This document shows positions 30,869-42,069 of a stretch of 64,000 bases of DNA, piece by piece. Positions within the stretch are counted from its first letter, which is position 1. The number at the start of each line of letters is the position of its first letter. The notes under the pieces are model-generated. The model saw only the letters and a program-made list of their open reading frames with translations. It made no database searches and was not told the origin of the DNA. Origin of the DNA: Oikopleura dioica (taxonomy: Eukaryota > Chordata > Appendicularia > Copelata > Oikopleuridae); NCBI GenBank assembly GCA_907165135.1, contig OU015566.1, positions 1,242,501-1,306,500 of the forward strand, given 5' to 3'. Made by a program: the position numbers and the translations under genes.

Positions 30869-31643
30869 ATGTCGTCTTCAGAGTCCGACTATTCAGCGGA
30901 AGAGTTACTCGCTGATCCGGAAAAAATTTACCAGTCTTGTAGAGAATGCGGGTAGAAAACCATTTTTGGTAATTTTTAACTTTCAATTTTAAGTGACATG
31001 CCAAGATATTTTCATGAACATCTTATCGAATCATATTACCAAGAGTTCCGCAGACACGACATTTGCTCCGTTAAATTCTGCGATCCATGTTTTCAAGAAA
31101 AAAAGGCTTTGGGATGGGATTGTGATTCTTGCAGGAATTATTTGGACGATGATTCTATATCTCAATACGTAGAAGATCCAACATACCCAGCAAGAATGAA
31201 AAGAGGAGAGGTCAATGCTAAATTTTTAGCTGTTACCAGATCTAAAAACGCAGCAGAATCAAAAATTATTTCTTTGAATAGTGAAATCGCGAGGCAACGA
31301 TCTGAGTTAGCGACACTCACGAAAAATTATAACATTTTACAAGATCTGTCCAAGAAGAATGAAAATCTGAAGACTCAGGCACAATCAACAAACCTTTCCT
31401 TGAGCACCGAAGTGAGAAGGCTAAGATCTGATATTGATGTTCTCAAAAAAGAGCAATCAACGCATCCAAGAGTTATCTACCAAGAATGAAAAAACTCAAA
31501 ATGATGAGATATGTAAGCTTCGACAAGAAATCGACGCTCTCAGAGCAAAACAGAAAAAAGATGATGAGCAGAAGAATAAACTGAAATTTTTCGGGAAAGA
31601 ATTCGAGGAACTGTCGAAGAAATTTACAAATTTTCTTGAATAA
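30869..31643 (+). CDS. zinc-binding coiled-coil protein with an internal frame break
   Basis: Exon 1 (30869-30951) starts MSSSESDYSAEELLADPEK and ends CRECG. Exon 2 starts 30994 and has C....CDPCF and CDSC pairs, consistent with a zinc ribbon or treble-clef module at residues ~25-75. A long coiled coil follows (SKIISLNSEIARQRSELATL...). At about 31445 the frame must shift at the run CTCAAAAAAGAG: one frame ends at 31487-31489, while the other carries the same coiled coil on to 31641-31643. Removing one A restores a single protein of about 236 aa. Either a sequence error, a mutation or frameshifting. Function unknown. Confidence 0.55.
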
Positions 31644-31851
31644 AAAATTGAACTCGTGATTTAATTGTTTAAATTCCGAAGAATAGCCTTTGGATAGCAA
31701 TCAGCAATTAGCCTCGCAGTTAGTGAGCCATATCATTGCCTTGTGATCTACGCTTGTACGTCCAATATCTTCTCTGCCGATTGCGATCATAAAATCCTTT
31801 GAAACAGTCAATAATAGTAACTGAGCTAGAAATCAGATTTGATGAGCAGGG

Positions 31852-31859
31852 TATATAAG
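31852..31859 (+). promoter_or_regulatory. TATA box of the Rh gene
   Basis: TATATAAG in gcagggtatataagcagacg. The predicted start of transcription (attctcagtcatcatc) is about 30 nt downstream, giving a 5' UTR of about 85 nt before the ATG at 31966. Confidence 0.6.
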
Positions 31860-31965
31860 CAGACGTGATTCTCAGTCATCATCAAAAAACAAAAACCAAC
31901 AAAAAAAACACTTCCAAAAGCCAAAAAAAACTTGAACAAAGCGGAACAAGAAAAACGAAAAAAAA

Positions 31966-33677
31966 ATGACAAAAGTGCAAGGAATCCGCGCTTTAGCCGG
32001 AATGGGCCTCGAAGGCGCCAGCGTCCTCAACGAAGAAAAGAAAGCTCAAGAGCCGAAGCAATCAACCGTCGTCACCGTCGACGCAACCAATCCGGCGCAA
32101 GAGAAAAACTCCGACATCCAACTCTCTGGCACCAACTTTCTTCAACAAGCCGGGTTGCAGCCATCTGATTATCTCGGCCGCTTCAAGGAGAATTCCTGGC
32201 AATTCTGCACGACGCTGGTTCTCTTCCAGATCATTTTCATCATCCTCTTCGCGATTTTCGTCGACTACGATTCGCACGTCTACAACGATGAAACCTACAT
32301 CAAGCTTCTTCAAGGAACTCCAGCAGAACAAGCCGAAGCGAAAGAGTTCTTCAAGAAATCCGACGAGCACCTGGTCCGCGACTACGCTTGGTTCCAAGAC
32401 GTCCACGTGATGATCTTCGTCGGTTTCGGCTTCCTCATGACTTTTCTCAAGCGGTATTCCTGGAGCTCCCTTGGCTTCAATTTCCTCTTCGCAGCCTTTG
32501 CCATCCAATGGGGAATTCTCTGCCAGGGCTGGTTCTTTGAAACTTCTTCTCATACCGTCGACGCTACTGCTAACCACTGGACGAACTTGAAGAGCATTTC
32601 GATCAACATTCATTCGATGATGGAAGCGGAGTTTTCGGCGGGCACGATTTTGATTTCTTTCGGCGCTGTTTTGGGTGTTGCTTCTCCGGTTCAAGTTCTT
32701 GTGATGATCTTGTTCGAAATGGTCTTTTACAAGGTAACATTCTAGAAAAAAAAATTTTTTTTTTAAATATGAAATTGATCATTTTTTATATTTTTTTTTT
32801 GCCTCCTTCAATCTCATTTTATAGTTGAACGCATGGATTTTGCTCGATATCTTCAACGTTACAGATATTGGTGGTTCCATGGTCATCCACGCTTTTGGCG
32901 CCTACTTCGGTCTTGCTGTCGCTCGATGCCTCTTCAAACGCGGCCACATTGACAATCCAGCTGAGGGTGGCGAGTACCACTCGGATATTTTCTCCTTGGT
33001 CGGCACCGTCTTCCTCTGGATGTTCTGGCCTTCTTTCAACTCCATGCCCGGAAGCGAAGACGATCCCGGCCGATACCTCGCCGTCATGAACACTTACCTT
33101 GCTCTCTGCGGCGCTTGCATGATGACTTACGCTACTTCGATTTGGGCCACTCCTCACAAACGAATCACAATGGAGCATATTCAGAACGCTACGCTTGCTG
33201 GAGGAGTTGCTATGGGTTCTGCTGCTTCGATGCCTGTCACGCCTTTTGGAGCGATTATTATTGGCGCTGTTGCTGGTGTTGTTTCCACTTGTGGATATTC
33301 TTTCATCAAGGTAAAAAACAGCCATCAAAATAAGACTATATCATCATTTCTAGCCCGCTTTGGCCAACGCTATCAACCTCCACGACACTTGCGGCATCCA
33401 CAACCTCCACGGTATGCCAGCCATCCTCGGCGCAATCGCCTCCGTCATCCGTTGCGCTGCTGGGTACCACACAACCGACTTTGTTTCTGGAACAGAAATG
33501 GCGAATTTCCAGCTTGCCGGTCTCGCCTGCACTCTTGGAATCTCCCTCGTCGGCGGAACCATCACTGGAATGCTGATGAACATCCCGCTTTGGGAACAAC
33601 TCGAATTGGAAGAATACTTCGAGGATGGAAAGTACTGGGAAATGGAAGTCTACCAAGTCCCTCAAGAAAAAGAATAA
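31966..33677 (+). CDS. Rh-type ammonium channel (SLC42 family)
   Basis: Three exons, 31966-32733, 32825-33310 and 33354-33677, sum to 526 codons (525 aa). The family is unmistakable: FQDVHVMIFVGFGFLMTF, QWGILCQGWF, DIFNVTDIGGSMVIHAFGAY and DTCGIHNLHGMPAILGAIA. His in VIHAFG and in IHNLHG correspond to the two pore histidines of the Amt/Rh fold. About 11-12 membrane segments are expected. Rh glycoproteins conduct NH3 (and possibly CO2) as trimers in plasma membranes. The N-terminus carries an unusually long hydrophilic leader (~70 residues, Lys/Glu/Gln-rich) before the first membrane helix, where vertebrate Rh proteins start almost at once. Its 768-nt first exon is the longest stretch of intron-free coding in this gene. 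Confidence 0.97.
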
Positions 33678-33689
33678 ACTCTTATTTTC

Positions 33690-34530
33690 CCTCATTCTCT
33701 GTTTTTTCCGACCATCTTAATTTCGAATAATAAACAAAAAATTAAACGTATTCTGAGAGTATTTATTTTTCTCAAGTTGCAATTCAATCAAGGCGTTTCT
33801 GAGTAATGAGATTATGAAAGAGAGAAAATATGAGGAGGATAAATATAAATTGGAAGAAGATTTTCATCAAGGTCAGCCAAGAATAATGAATTACATAAGT
33901 AATTAATTACGTGCTTTTTTTTAAAGTTAACGAAGTATTATTCGAATATGTATAAAGTGTGACCCATCAAATTGATGCTCAGAAGATTTTGAGTCATCTC
34001 AGTATAGATTCATTCAAAGAAACAAATCCAACCGCGGTCAAACCGATTGCCAAAACTACGAAAAAATGCATAATTTATGATTTATTTAATATTTTTTTCA
34101 GTTTTAAGCGGTTAATTTGACCGTGGCCGGGATTGATTCTTCTCTAAGATGATAGGGAATCTTCTGAGAATCAATTTGATAGGCCACAAGTTGCCCATAC
34201 TCCCAAATTTCGATAACTTCCGGCTCAAGAATCGACCGGAAGTGAAGATTTCTGGAATTTTAAAGGGTTCTTGAAATTTTCTTCTGATTCTGAAAAGGTA
34301 TGGTGTTCTGGGGTTTATACATGTAATCATAATTTATATGGCAGAAGTGGGCTGGAAAACTTCGTTAACCTTAAAAAAGCATGTCTTAGTAATCTAAAAA
34401 TAATCTCTTCGACCGACAGTCACAGTGTATTCCCAACAGTACGTTTGACTAACAATTCAAGTTAAAAAGACAGCATGATTATTTAAAATAACATTAAAAC
34501 TCAGTCTTATGGTGCCTTAAAATAACATTT
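33690..34530. other. interval without a recognised gene
   Basis: AT-rich. A charged mini-frame at 33809 (MKERKYEEDKYKLEEDFHQ) ends at a GT, and a start exon for the gene at 34536 may be hidden here, but I cannot join them. Confidence 0.4.
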
Positions 34531-34535
34531 TCTAG

Positions 34536-35343
34536 AGTTTTTTGAGCTCAATCTCACTTGCTTTGATCGTTGGATTATGCGCTTTTGGCGGCTATTTAAA
34601 CCGCCTTCGTGGAGGACTCTGGCCCCATCGCCCCGATGACAAGCCAGAAGACTACTGGTTCAACCACATTCTTCCTCGATTTGTGGTCGGAGCTGGAGCG
34701 AGTTTTATTTCAATTATTTATCTAGACTACAGAGTTTCTATCGCTCTTCTTTTTCAAATCTGGTTTGGCTGCTACTCGGGCTGGGGATGCTGGTTTTTCG
34801 TAAGTTCATCAAGGAAAACTAAAATGGGATGTCTGTAGATCGAGAGCACGCACCCATGCGGCCGAGCTTCAGAGTTCGACTGGCTACTCGGCCGTCAAGA
34901 TGTAGAAAACTGGACTCTTTCCAGACGAGTTGTTCTGGACTACGCGGGCATGGGAGTTCGCGGACTCCAGTGGACAGCGCCAGCTGGCTATTTCATGTGG
35001 CAGCGAGGATTCGGATCTCTTTTCCTCGTTGGTGGCTCTCTCATGGCGCCAGTTTATTTTCTCACTCAACAAGGGCCCATCGGCGGGACGGAAATTTCAG
35101 AATGGACTTGGGGTGGATTTTTATGGGCGTTTATCATTTTCGGTTATATACGAAACGTCTCCCTTTTTGGCACTCCTTCTAAATACCAACTTTCAACAGT
35201 CGAATTCAGAAGACGAGATATTCACCGAACCGCACTCGATTTCACATTCGGCCGGTTTTACAGAACCTGTCGAAGAGAGTTCAAAACCATCAGGAGAATT
35301 TACAAGGAAGGAAACAACTAAACCAAGACAAAAGAGGGAATAA
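34536..35343 (+). CDS. multi-pass membrane protein, family unknown
   Basis: Exons 34536-34799, 34839-35156 and 35200-35343 join in phase 0. The sequence is FLSSISLALIVGLCAFGGYL then NRLRGGLWP, two or three hydrophobic segments, a loop ESTHPCGRASEFDWLLGRQD, VRGLQWTAPAGYF and more helices, ending in an acidic hydrophilic tail (NSEDEIFTEPHSISHS). No in-frame ATG precedes the first membrane segment, so a 5' exon is missing from this model. The NRLRGG / GLxWTxPAG layout recalls uncharacterised prokaryotic membrane proteins more than any animal family I know; this is an impression only. The next gene starts a few bases after its stop. Confidence 0.5.
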
Positions 35344-35348
35344 TTAAG

Positions 35349-36404
35349 TTGACTCCTCGAAAGGTTTTTAATACTACGCTTGTCTATAGTTTGTGTCTCA
35401 TTTTCACCGCTTCGACGATGTTTTACGGTCTGATTGTACAGGAGGATATGCGCAACAAGGGCCAAGTACCATTCTTACTCATTTTTCATGGCGATAATTT
35501 ATTCAGACGCTTTTTGGAATTCTTACTTCGTCGATTTTCCTTCTTGCTGTCGTGGTACACTACGAGTCAAAGGACTATTACATCAGAAAAATTCATGCAA
35601 AGATCACTCCCTCTCGCTCCAGAAGCAGTACGGACTCATCATCAGTATCCGAAAATTCTGGCGTTTCAATAAGGACGAGGAATTTTAAGGAAAGTGGGAC
35701 GAGTATGATTCGAAGAATAGATCCAACTGCACAGGTTCATTATTCGCTTTATTTTCTATCCCGAACCCAAACCAAAATCAAGCCAAAGCCAAACCTCAAC
35801 CAAAGCATCAGCCCGAACCCAAACCAGAACCCAAACAAAAACCCAAACCAAACCCATACCAAACCAAACCCAAAACCCAAAACCCGAAACCCAAAACCTA
35901 AACCCAAACCCAATCAAAACCAAAACCCAAACCCAAACCCAAACCCAAACCCAAATCCAAACCCAAACCCAAATCATTACCCGACCAGAACCCAAACCCA
36001 ATCAAAACCAAAACCCAAACCCAAATCCAAACCCAAATCCAAACCCAAACCCAAATCATTACCCGACCCGAACCCAAATCCAAACCCAAATCCTAATACT
36101 TTCGTTAGATGTACGATACAGTCAGTTTCGCGAGTGAAGAAGAACTGATGGCTGAGCCTGTTCAAAGCGGATTCATTGTTTCCCTCCATAATTTTCTTTG
36201 GCAATGGACATTTCCTGGTGTTTTCCTCGTTTTTGAAGCTTTTCTCCGGTAATTCAATATTTGTTTGCTGATTTTTATTTTGAATTCGAATTCAGATTTG
36301 CGTCGATTGTGAATATTGTTTTGATTCTTGGGTTCACTCTGTTTTCATTCGTCAAGAATATTCATACTGATAGACTTCTCATTTCCGGCTGTCCAGCAAA
36401 ATAA
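35349..36404 (+). CDS. second membrane protein immediately downstream
   Basis: Blocks: about 35349-35459 (VFNTTLVYSLCLIFTASTMF, a membrane helix), 35507-35734 (TLFGILTSSIFLLAVVVHYE, then a Ser-rich cytosolic loop), 36109-36248 and 36296-36404 (helices FPGVFLVFEAFL and ASIVNIVLILGFTLFSFV), ending CPAK and TAA at 36402-36404 overlapping AATAAA. The first intron (35460-35506, 47 nt) begins GG and ends AG if the second helix is to be in frame. The first in-frame ATG is 35418, inside the first helix, so the true start is uncertain. Only ~5 bp separate it from the previous stop, as in trans-spliced operons. Family unknown. Confidence 0.5.
35757..36098. repeat. (AACCCA)n-like intronic array
   Basis: Irregular hexamer cccaaa with variants (cccaaaatc, cattacccgacc) fills the 374-nt intron between 35734 and 36109. 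A larger period with attacccgacc is visible twice. It differs from the telomeric CCCTAA by one base. Confidence 0.9.
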
Positions 36405-36803
36405 AGATAAGATAAGAGGAATTCAAATGAGTCATTAAAAATGAGAGTCCCAGGCAGATATGAGTTTCCATTTTAATTTTCTAAACTAGTCCAGACAAAT
36501 AGTTCCATAATAGAAACTACTGTATAATTCAGTCTGGCTCGGCTGTCAGATTGCCTCTAGGTGCATTTACCCTCGAACAAAAGCATCTGGAAAAGCAACT
36601 ATCAATATTAACAAAAGCGCGCCCCAGAATAAGAAATTATTGAATAATTAATCTGGCGAAGATATAAATGATCATACAGTTTTTGATCTGCAGAAAATGA
36701 GATTTTTACAGTTTTTACTTTTTAATGTCGGTTTATCAAGATCTTATAATTTTGACAAGATTATGGATAGAAATATGCACAGTTCAGCAAGCTGTAAGAA
36801 TTC

Positions 36804-36936
36804 TTAAGGCGGTAGACGTCGATAAACTAAATTTTCAAGAAAATTGTTAAGGGGACACCCTTAATTCTCAAGAAAAACAAAGGCTTTAGGAAAATTGGCT
36901 TTATCGACGTCTACTCCCTAAGGGAGTCTCCCTTAA
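36804..36936. repeat. short TTAA-bounded inverted-repeat element
   Basis: TTAAGGCGGTAGACGTCGATAAA at the left pairs with tttatcgacgtctactcc near the right. It ends in cccttaa. Same terminal style as the elements at 5029 and 15418. Confidence 0.7.
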
Positions 36937-37077
36937 GATCTTTCCTCGCTCATTGCTTTAGTAAGATATCTTCTAGCAACTGGCTATTCTCCATTTGCAA
37001 TAATGATGAAACAAGGCTACCTGAAGAAGAAGCGATGAGAAATGAAAATTAGAAAAGAATTTATAATAAATGTTGTT

Positions 37078-37681
37078 TTATTCAATTCTTTTGCTGAACA
37101 ATTTTTTGAAGAAGCTTTTGGTTTTCTTCGTCTTGACAGTTTCCGACTTAGTTTTTTCTTCGAATAGGTTCATTTCTCGTAAAATTATTTCGTCGATCCA
37201 ATCGTCTGGTTTTCCAGCGATGGGTGTTTCCGATCTTCTTTTATTCCTTTTCTGAGCGTTTTGAATTTGCTTCCATCTTTCATTCGAGAGGGAAAGGTAA
37301 ACCCTTGGGCATTCTGCTCGCACTTGTTCTTCGAGTTCCTTTAGGGGGTAGACATCAAGATCGAGGCTTCCCAGAAGCGGAATCTCGATTTCACGTTAAC
37401 ATATCGTCGCGACACCCTTAAGGGGTGAACGAGCGTGTTTTCCTTGTGTTGCCCTCCACAAACTATCGAGCTGCAAACTGGTCAAAAAATATTTCAAAAA
37501 TCTTGAGGGGATCAATCCGATATTCTTGTTTGAAAAAAGTCAATATCACTTGACGGAGGGATTCTTAGAGAAGAAAGTAAGTGAAATTTAAGTAAGAAAA
37601 ATCATCTAAGAAATCGCGTTTTTTGATGTCAACCCCCTTGAGTCCCCAAACCTTGCCGGTTAGCAATGATTTTCTCTCCAT
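37078..37681 (-). CDS. small basic protein with a MITE-derived intron
   Basis: Exon 1 37681-37634 (MERKSLLTGKVWGLKG) and exon 2 37338-37078 (ELEEQVRAECPRVYLSLSNE ... EEKTKSETVKTKKTKSFFKK) join GT-AG into 103 codons (102 aa). The stop overlaps AATAAA (gaattgaataaaac on the minus strand), which supports the 3' end. The upstream frame is open to an ATG at 37813, so a longer N-terminus is possible. The protein is helical and Lys/Glu-rich; no family recognised. Confidence 0.45.
37339..37633 (-). mobile_element. MITE coinciding with an intron
   Basis: On the minus strand the intron starts gttgacatcaaaaaacgcg and ends cttgatgtctaccccctaaag: the termini are imperfect inverted repeats of the ggggGTtGACATC / GATGTCtACCCCC kind seen in the TTAA-type elements. 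Both splice sites lie in the terminal repeats. Confidence 0.6.
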
Positions 37682-38183
37682 TTTAAATGAAAAAATATCT
37701 AAAAATTCGGAAAGACCTCTCCTTTTTTCTATCTGCCACAATATCCCGCTAACCTGTTTGACATTTAAGCTAAAATACAAGCCGGGTAGAAAGCTTGTTT
37801 TCATCAAATTCATGGGCAGTATGGAAGATCAGAGTCTATGCTACAAATCCAGTTATCGAATTTTTCATCAACTCGAATAAATTAATGTCACGCGCGCCTT
37901 AATTCGATGTTGAAATTTGTGATTTTTGAAGCGTTGGTTTTCATCAGATTTTTTTGGTTTCTTGATATCGGGCTTCTCGAGATTTTCGAAAAAGAGAGAA
38001 AATATGGTTCATGCTGTGAAAAGATATTGTTTTTGCCAAAGGTACTTTATGCTGTTTTCCGCTAGGTTGATGAGTTTTTAGATGCTGTCTCCGAAGAACT
38101 CAGTGCATGGTAGGAATGGGTCCTTCATGTCTGCTAGACAAGTATTCGCGTAGGTAGAGTTTTCGACCCAAAAATAAGCTCAA

Positions 38184-38509
38184 ATGGACAAGGCGCTGGA
38201 AGAACGAGACCCAAAAATGAGAAGAGGACCTCGACAGACTTTTTCATTCAAATGCTGTAAGTTATTCTTGTCTAGAGTCTGACAGTCATTCTTTCAGTCC
38301 ATATTCGCATAAAACTTCGGTCGAGGAGGAAAAACAGCCGCACAGGTGAACCAAAGTTTGAGTTGAAAAACATCTTCAGAAACAATGTTAATAGAAACAA
38401 CTAATCAAAAAAATATATTATCTGCTTTTTTGAACGAAAATAACAATCCTTTTCAGCGAGAAGCACAGGCCTGAGCGGAGAAATGCAACGTTTTAGCTCA
38501 AGTTTTTAG
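38184..38509 (+). CDS. small basic protein, 57 aa
   Basis: Three short exons (38184-38256, 38298-38345, 38457-38509) with GT-AG introns and matching phases give MDKALEERDPKMRRGPRQTF..., IRIKLRSRRKNSRTARSTG and a Ser-rich end; 58 codons in all. It is strongly basic, with no signal peptide or cysteine pattern. No family recognised. Three consistent joins make chance less likely, but there is no homology support. Confidence 0.4.
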
Positions 38510-38735
38510 GTCCAAAATTTTGTTTTCTCATATTTTTTTTTGTTCATTTTTATTGACTCTGGACCTTTTTTCTCAGCACACGAGACGTTTCTGATATGTT
38601 ACTGTAATTCACCTGTTATTTTGATAATTCTTGGAGTAAAATCGAAATTTGAAAAAAAAAATTTAGCTTGATTTAAAATTTGAAAATAGAAAGAGACGAT
38701 GAAGACGATGACAACAGACATTTATTAAATATGAA

Positions 38736-40627
38736 TTAAAAGCTTTGGGAGTTGTAAAATTTGGCTAGACTATTTGGCAATCTTCTCATTTCGCAGATTT
38801 CGAGCGCTTTCTCCAGCACTTCATCTTCCTTCAGCGCCCCTGTTACCGGACAAAGTTCTTCAACTGGCTGACACTCTTGTTCCGTCTTAGCCTCAAAGGC
38901 CTCGTTCACGTGATCGACGATCGCATCTGCTGCAGAAATCGCACTTGAAGCTTTGACGATTTCGATTCTAGCGTAAGTTGGTCGCTCGAAGCTGACTGAA
39001 GCTGCTCGCAGGGTGGCGTTCTTTCCGGGAATCTGTTGGGCGCCGAAAAGGGGTTGAGAGTCGACAGGTTTCGCGTCGAAATAGGGGATGAATGTTCGCA
39101 TGTGTTCGATTGACCGTTGTGTTCTCTAGAAAGATTTTTATATTATATTATATTATATTATATTATATTATATTATATTATATTATATTATATTATATTA
39201 TATTATATTATATTATATTATATTATATTATATTATATTATTGACTAGTTACCTTAAAAACATCCGCTTTGGTCCAACCAGAATTGATCTTCGTTTCAAA
39301 CTTTTCATCCAACTTCGGTTGACTCGATTCTTCCGTCGACTTTACAAGTCCGTTTTTAAACAAGGTCACTTTCTCCGTCATTCCATGAATCTGAATCACC
39401 CCATCTGCATACGGCGTGTACTGGGCCATGCCGATCGGTGTTCCTCTCGGGCCGTGGAAAACGATCTCCGGCCACAATCCTGGCTGGTTCCATTGGCAAA
39501 GATAGGCGGCTTTGAATTCGACCAAGCGATCCGTTTTGACTTGACAGAAATCGTCGATGCTGCCGGTTTTGTAGCCGCAAGCGTTGATCAAATAATCCAC
39601 GTGAGTTTCCTCCTCTCCATGGGAGATGGTGTACGTCCCATCTTCGTGCGCGATGACGTCATCGACGGTGGTCGAGCAGAACACCCGGGCGGACGGTAGC
39701 TTCGACAGCGCCAAAGTAGCACTGGCAGCTTGGCGGGGAATGCTCCAGCCGAGCTCGTTCACCATGACAAGAGGGAACTTCAACTGATCTTAAATTAAAA
39801 CATTGATTATCAAGGATTTCAGGATTTGATCGACTTACCGAGATCTACATTTTTGACGACGGGAATGAGCCAATCTGTGAGATTTGCGGGCTCAATTGGT
39901 ATTTCTTCGGATCTGAGAGCTTCGCAGTCTGCTTTCGTGAAAACTTGGTAGTAGTCGCTTGGGTCTCCAAGGACCATGTTTTCGGGATCGACGTTTACGA
40001 GCTCTAGAAATATGATAAATAAGAGGGTGGCTTTGAAAAACGAACTTACTGTTGTAAAGCGTCTGAAGCATTTCCAACCGTTTTAGGATCGTCTCCGGTT
40101 GGCCAGGATCTCTCTTTGGAATCACAATACAAGTCGGTCTATGATTCAACACATGCTTGTACATTCGCACCGTTCGGATGCACTCGTGCAGGAGTTGCAC
40201 GCACTGGTCTTCTGAGATCTCGCGGTACATGTTGCCGCCCGCGTGCAGGTGGCAAAAGGGAGGGCCGTTTACCAACGATGATGACTTTTCAAAGAGCGAC
40301 ACTTTGAAGCCCTTCTCGGCGAGGCGGATCGCAGCGGTGGTGCCACCGACGCCGCCGCCGATGATGCCGATGTGTTTTTCGTTGCTGAAAAATAGTTGAA
40401 TTTTCACGTCGAAATCTTTCATAAGAGTCAAAATTTAAAAATATTTTGAAAAAAGGCAAAAAATTTTGAAAAAACGCAAAAAAATTTAAAAATATTTTGA
40501 AAAAACCGAAAAAAATTAAAAATATTTTTAAAAATGCAAAAATATTTTTAAAATTAAGGGTGTCGACCCGAAAAAAACGATTTTTGTCGAAGTCAAAAAT
40601 TCTTGCTTACCTGTTGATAATCACCAT
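38736..40627 (-). CDS. FAD-dependent oxidoreductase
   Basis: Five GT-AG exons (40627-40611, 40384-40050, 40003-39839, 39788-39253, 39125-38736) sum to 481 codons (480 aa). The Rossmann dinucleotide site is at the N-terminus: HIGIIGGGVGGTTAAIRLAE followed by the acidic residue in VSLFEK. Later DYLINACGYKTG fits the second FAD contact (AxG with Gly-rich loop) of the DAO/GR2-type fold. Substrate cannot be told. No signal peptide or membrane segment, so probably cytosolic. The first exon has only 17 coding bases. Intron 1 is A-rich and intron 4 is a pentamer repeat. An AATAAA on the minus strand follows the stop. Confidence 0.85.
39136..39241. repeat. (TATTA)n pentamer array in an intron
   Basis: About 20 perfect copies of tatta fill nearly all of the 127-nt intron between 39125 and 39253. 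Confidence 0.95.
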
Positions 40628-40739
40628 TTTTAATATAAAAAAATTTTACTTTGAAGAAATTTTTTTTTTCAAAAGTTATTTTCTGTCTCAAGATTTTCTC
40701 AAGTGAACTTTCTATCTCTTCAAGTTTTCTTTATATAGC

Positions 40740-42021
40740 CAAAACCGGCTCAATCTAAGTCGGTCTGGACTATTCCGTCTCTGTCCATTACGTCTGTCCT
40801 GAGCAACCCTCCGCATAGCCCAGGCCTGATTAAAAATTGAGCGAAGATTCGAGAAGAGATTTTATGTTGAAAAAAGTGAGCCCGAATGTAAAAACGGAGA
40901 AATGTTACGTCATCGTTGGCGTAAAAATCTCATACCCTCTATATTTGCCTCAGGGCTTTTTCATGGTGCGATCCGCTAAGAGGTCAAACTTATGATGAAA
41001 TCTACAGAATAGAATGTCCTGGGCAGCAGTCTGCCGAACCCATTGAACTCTAGCGGAGGGTCGTTGTAATACGAACTATTTGTTCTGTTGGAGACAGTCT
41101 TCAACAATCGTCAATGACCACAAATTTTTTCGACGGTACTGAATATGTAACGAATGTAACGAATGTAACGAAAACTCATAAACATGTCTTTTTCTCGTTA
41201 CATTGTCAGTAAAATTCTAGAGATTTTTTGTTTTTCTAATTTCACCCCCTTGAGTTTCCTATATTTTTACCCGCGGAGCGGGCGTTTTGAATCATTCAGA
41301 GCGGGTATGGAAAACGAATCTACCATATTTATGCTATTCTGTATCCTTTTTGGCTTTTTTTTGCTATTTTGGGTATGTTAAATTGTTGTATTTAGTAAAA
41401 TTCCCCAAGATCGCTCTTTAGAAACAGTTTCTAGAATCAGCTAATAAAAAACAACATGTCTTCGTTTTCGTTACATTGTCAGCAAACTCGTTACATTCGT
41501 TACATTCGTTACATTCGTTACATATTCAGTATCGACCAATTTTTTTGCTGAACTCTCCGATAAAAAATTATCGAAATTAGCATTGTTGATTTTCTCTTAA
41601 AATCTTACCTCATGAAAACGATTCTCTACAAAAACTGCCCTCATTTTTCGTGAACGCTATTTCCGCACATTTTATACCGTGAAATAACAAAATATTTACT
41701 CGATATATATTTTCGATGGCCCCATTTTTTCAGAAGACTTCATCTGCTTATTTCCCAAAAATTATGCAATTCAGGAATTCAAGAAGCAAAAACAGCTATC
41801 CAGGCTTGAATGAAGAATCATGAACTTTGATCATCGAGAAAAAAAATACATCATATCCAAATGTACTCCAGTCATCCTGGCTCGTGATTAAAAATGAATA
41901 CTGTATCCGCAAGTGCTGCTTATTATGAAGCTATCGGGATGAAGACATGTTGATGAACAGTAGCCTTATTTTTTCATAAATATTTACTGTACAGTGGCAG
42001 GTTTCATTACACAAAGGGGAG
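40740..42021. other. gene-free interval with a foldback element
   Basis: No coding signal recognised. 41136-41535 is an inverted pair: ctgaatatgtaacgaatgta at the left, tacattcgttacatattcag at the right, each with three or four cgaatgtaa units. The spacer contains ccgcggagcgggcg. Confidence 0.6.
41136..41535. mobile_element. ~400-bp inverted-repeat element with tcgttacat units
   Basis: The arms tgaatatgtaacgaatgtaa / ttacattcgttacatattca pair over 60 bp or more, with a further internal pair (acatgtctt.tttctcgttacattgtcag appears in both halves in direct orientation). No coding capacity. Confidence 0.75.
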
Positions 42022-42029
42022 TATATAAA
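42022..42029 (+). promoter_or_regulatory. TATA box
   Basis: TATATAAA 41-48 bp upstream of the ATG at 42070. Confidence 0.6.
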
Positions 42030-42069
42030 GCTGGTGAAAATAAGGAGAGGGAAAAGAAATTCTTTGAAA

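Noticed and set aside
32062-32694. 210-codon minus-strand frame in the Rh gene
   Set aside because: Shadow of the Rh coding exon; the plus frame is unmistakable.
35756-36204. Long Gly/Leu/Trp/Val-rich frames on the minus strand
   Set aside because: They are translations of the AACCCA repeat array in an intron, not proteins.
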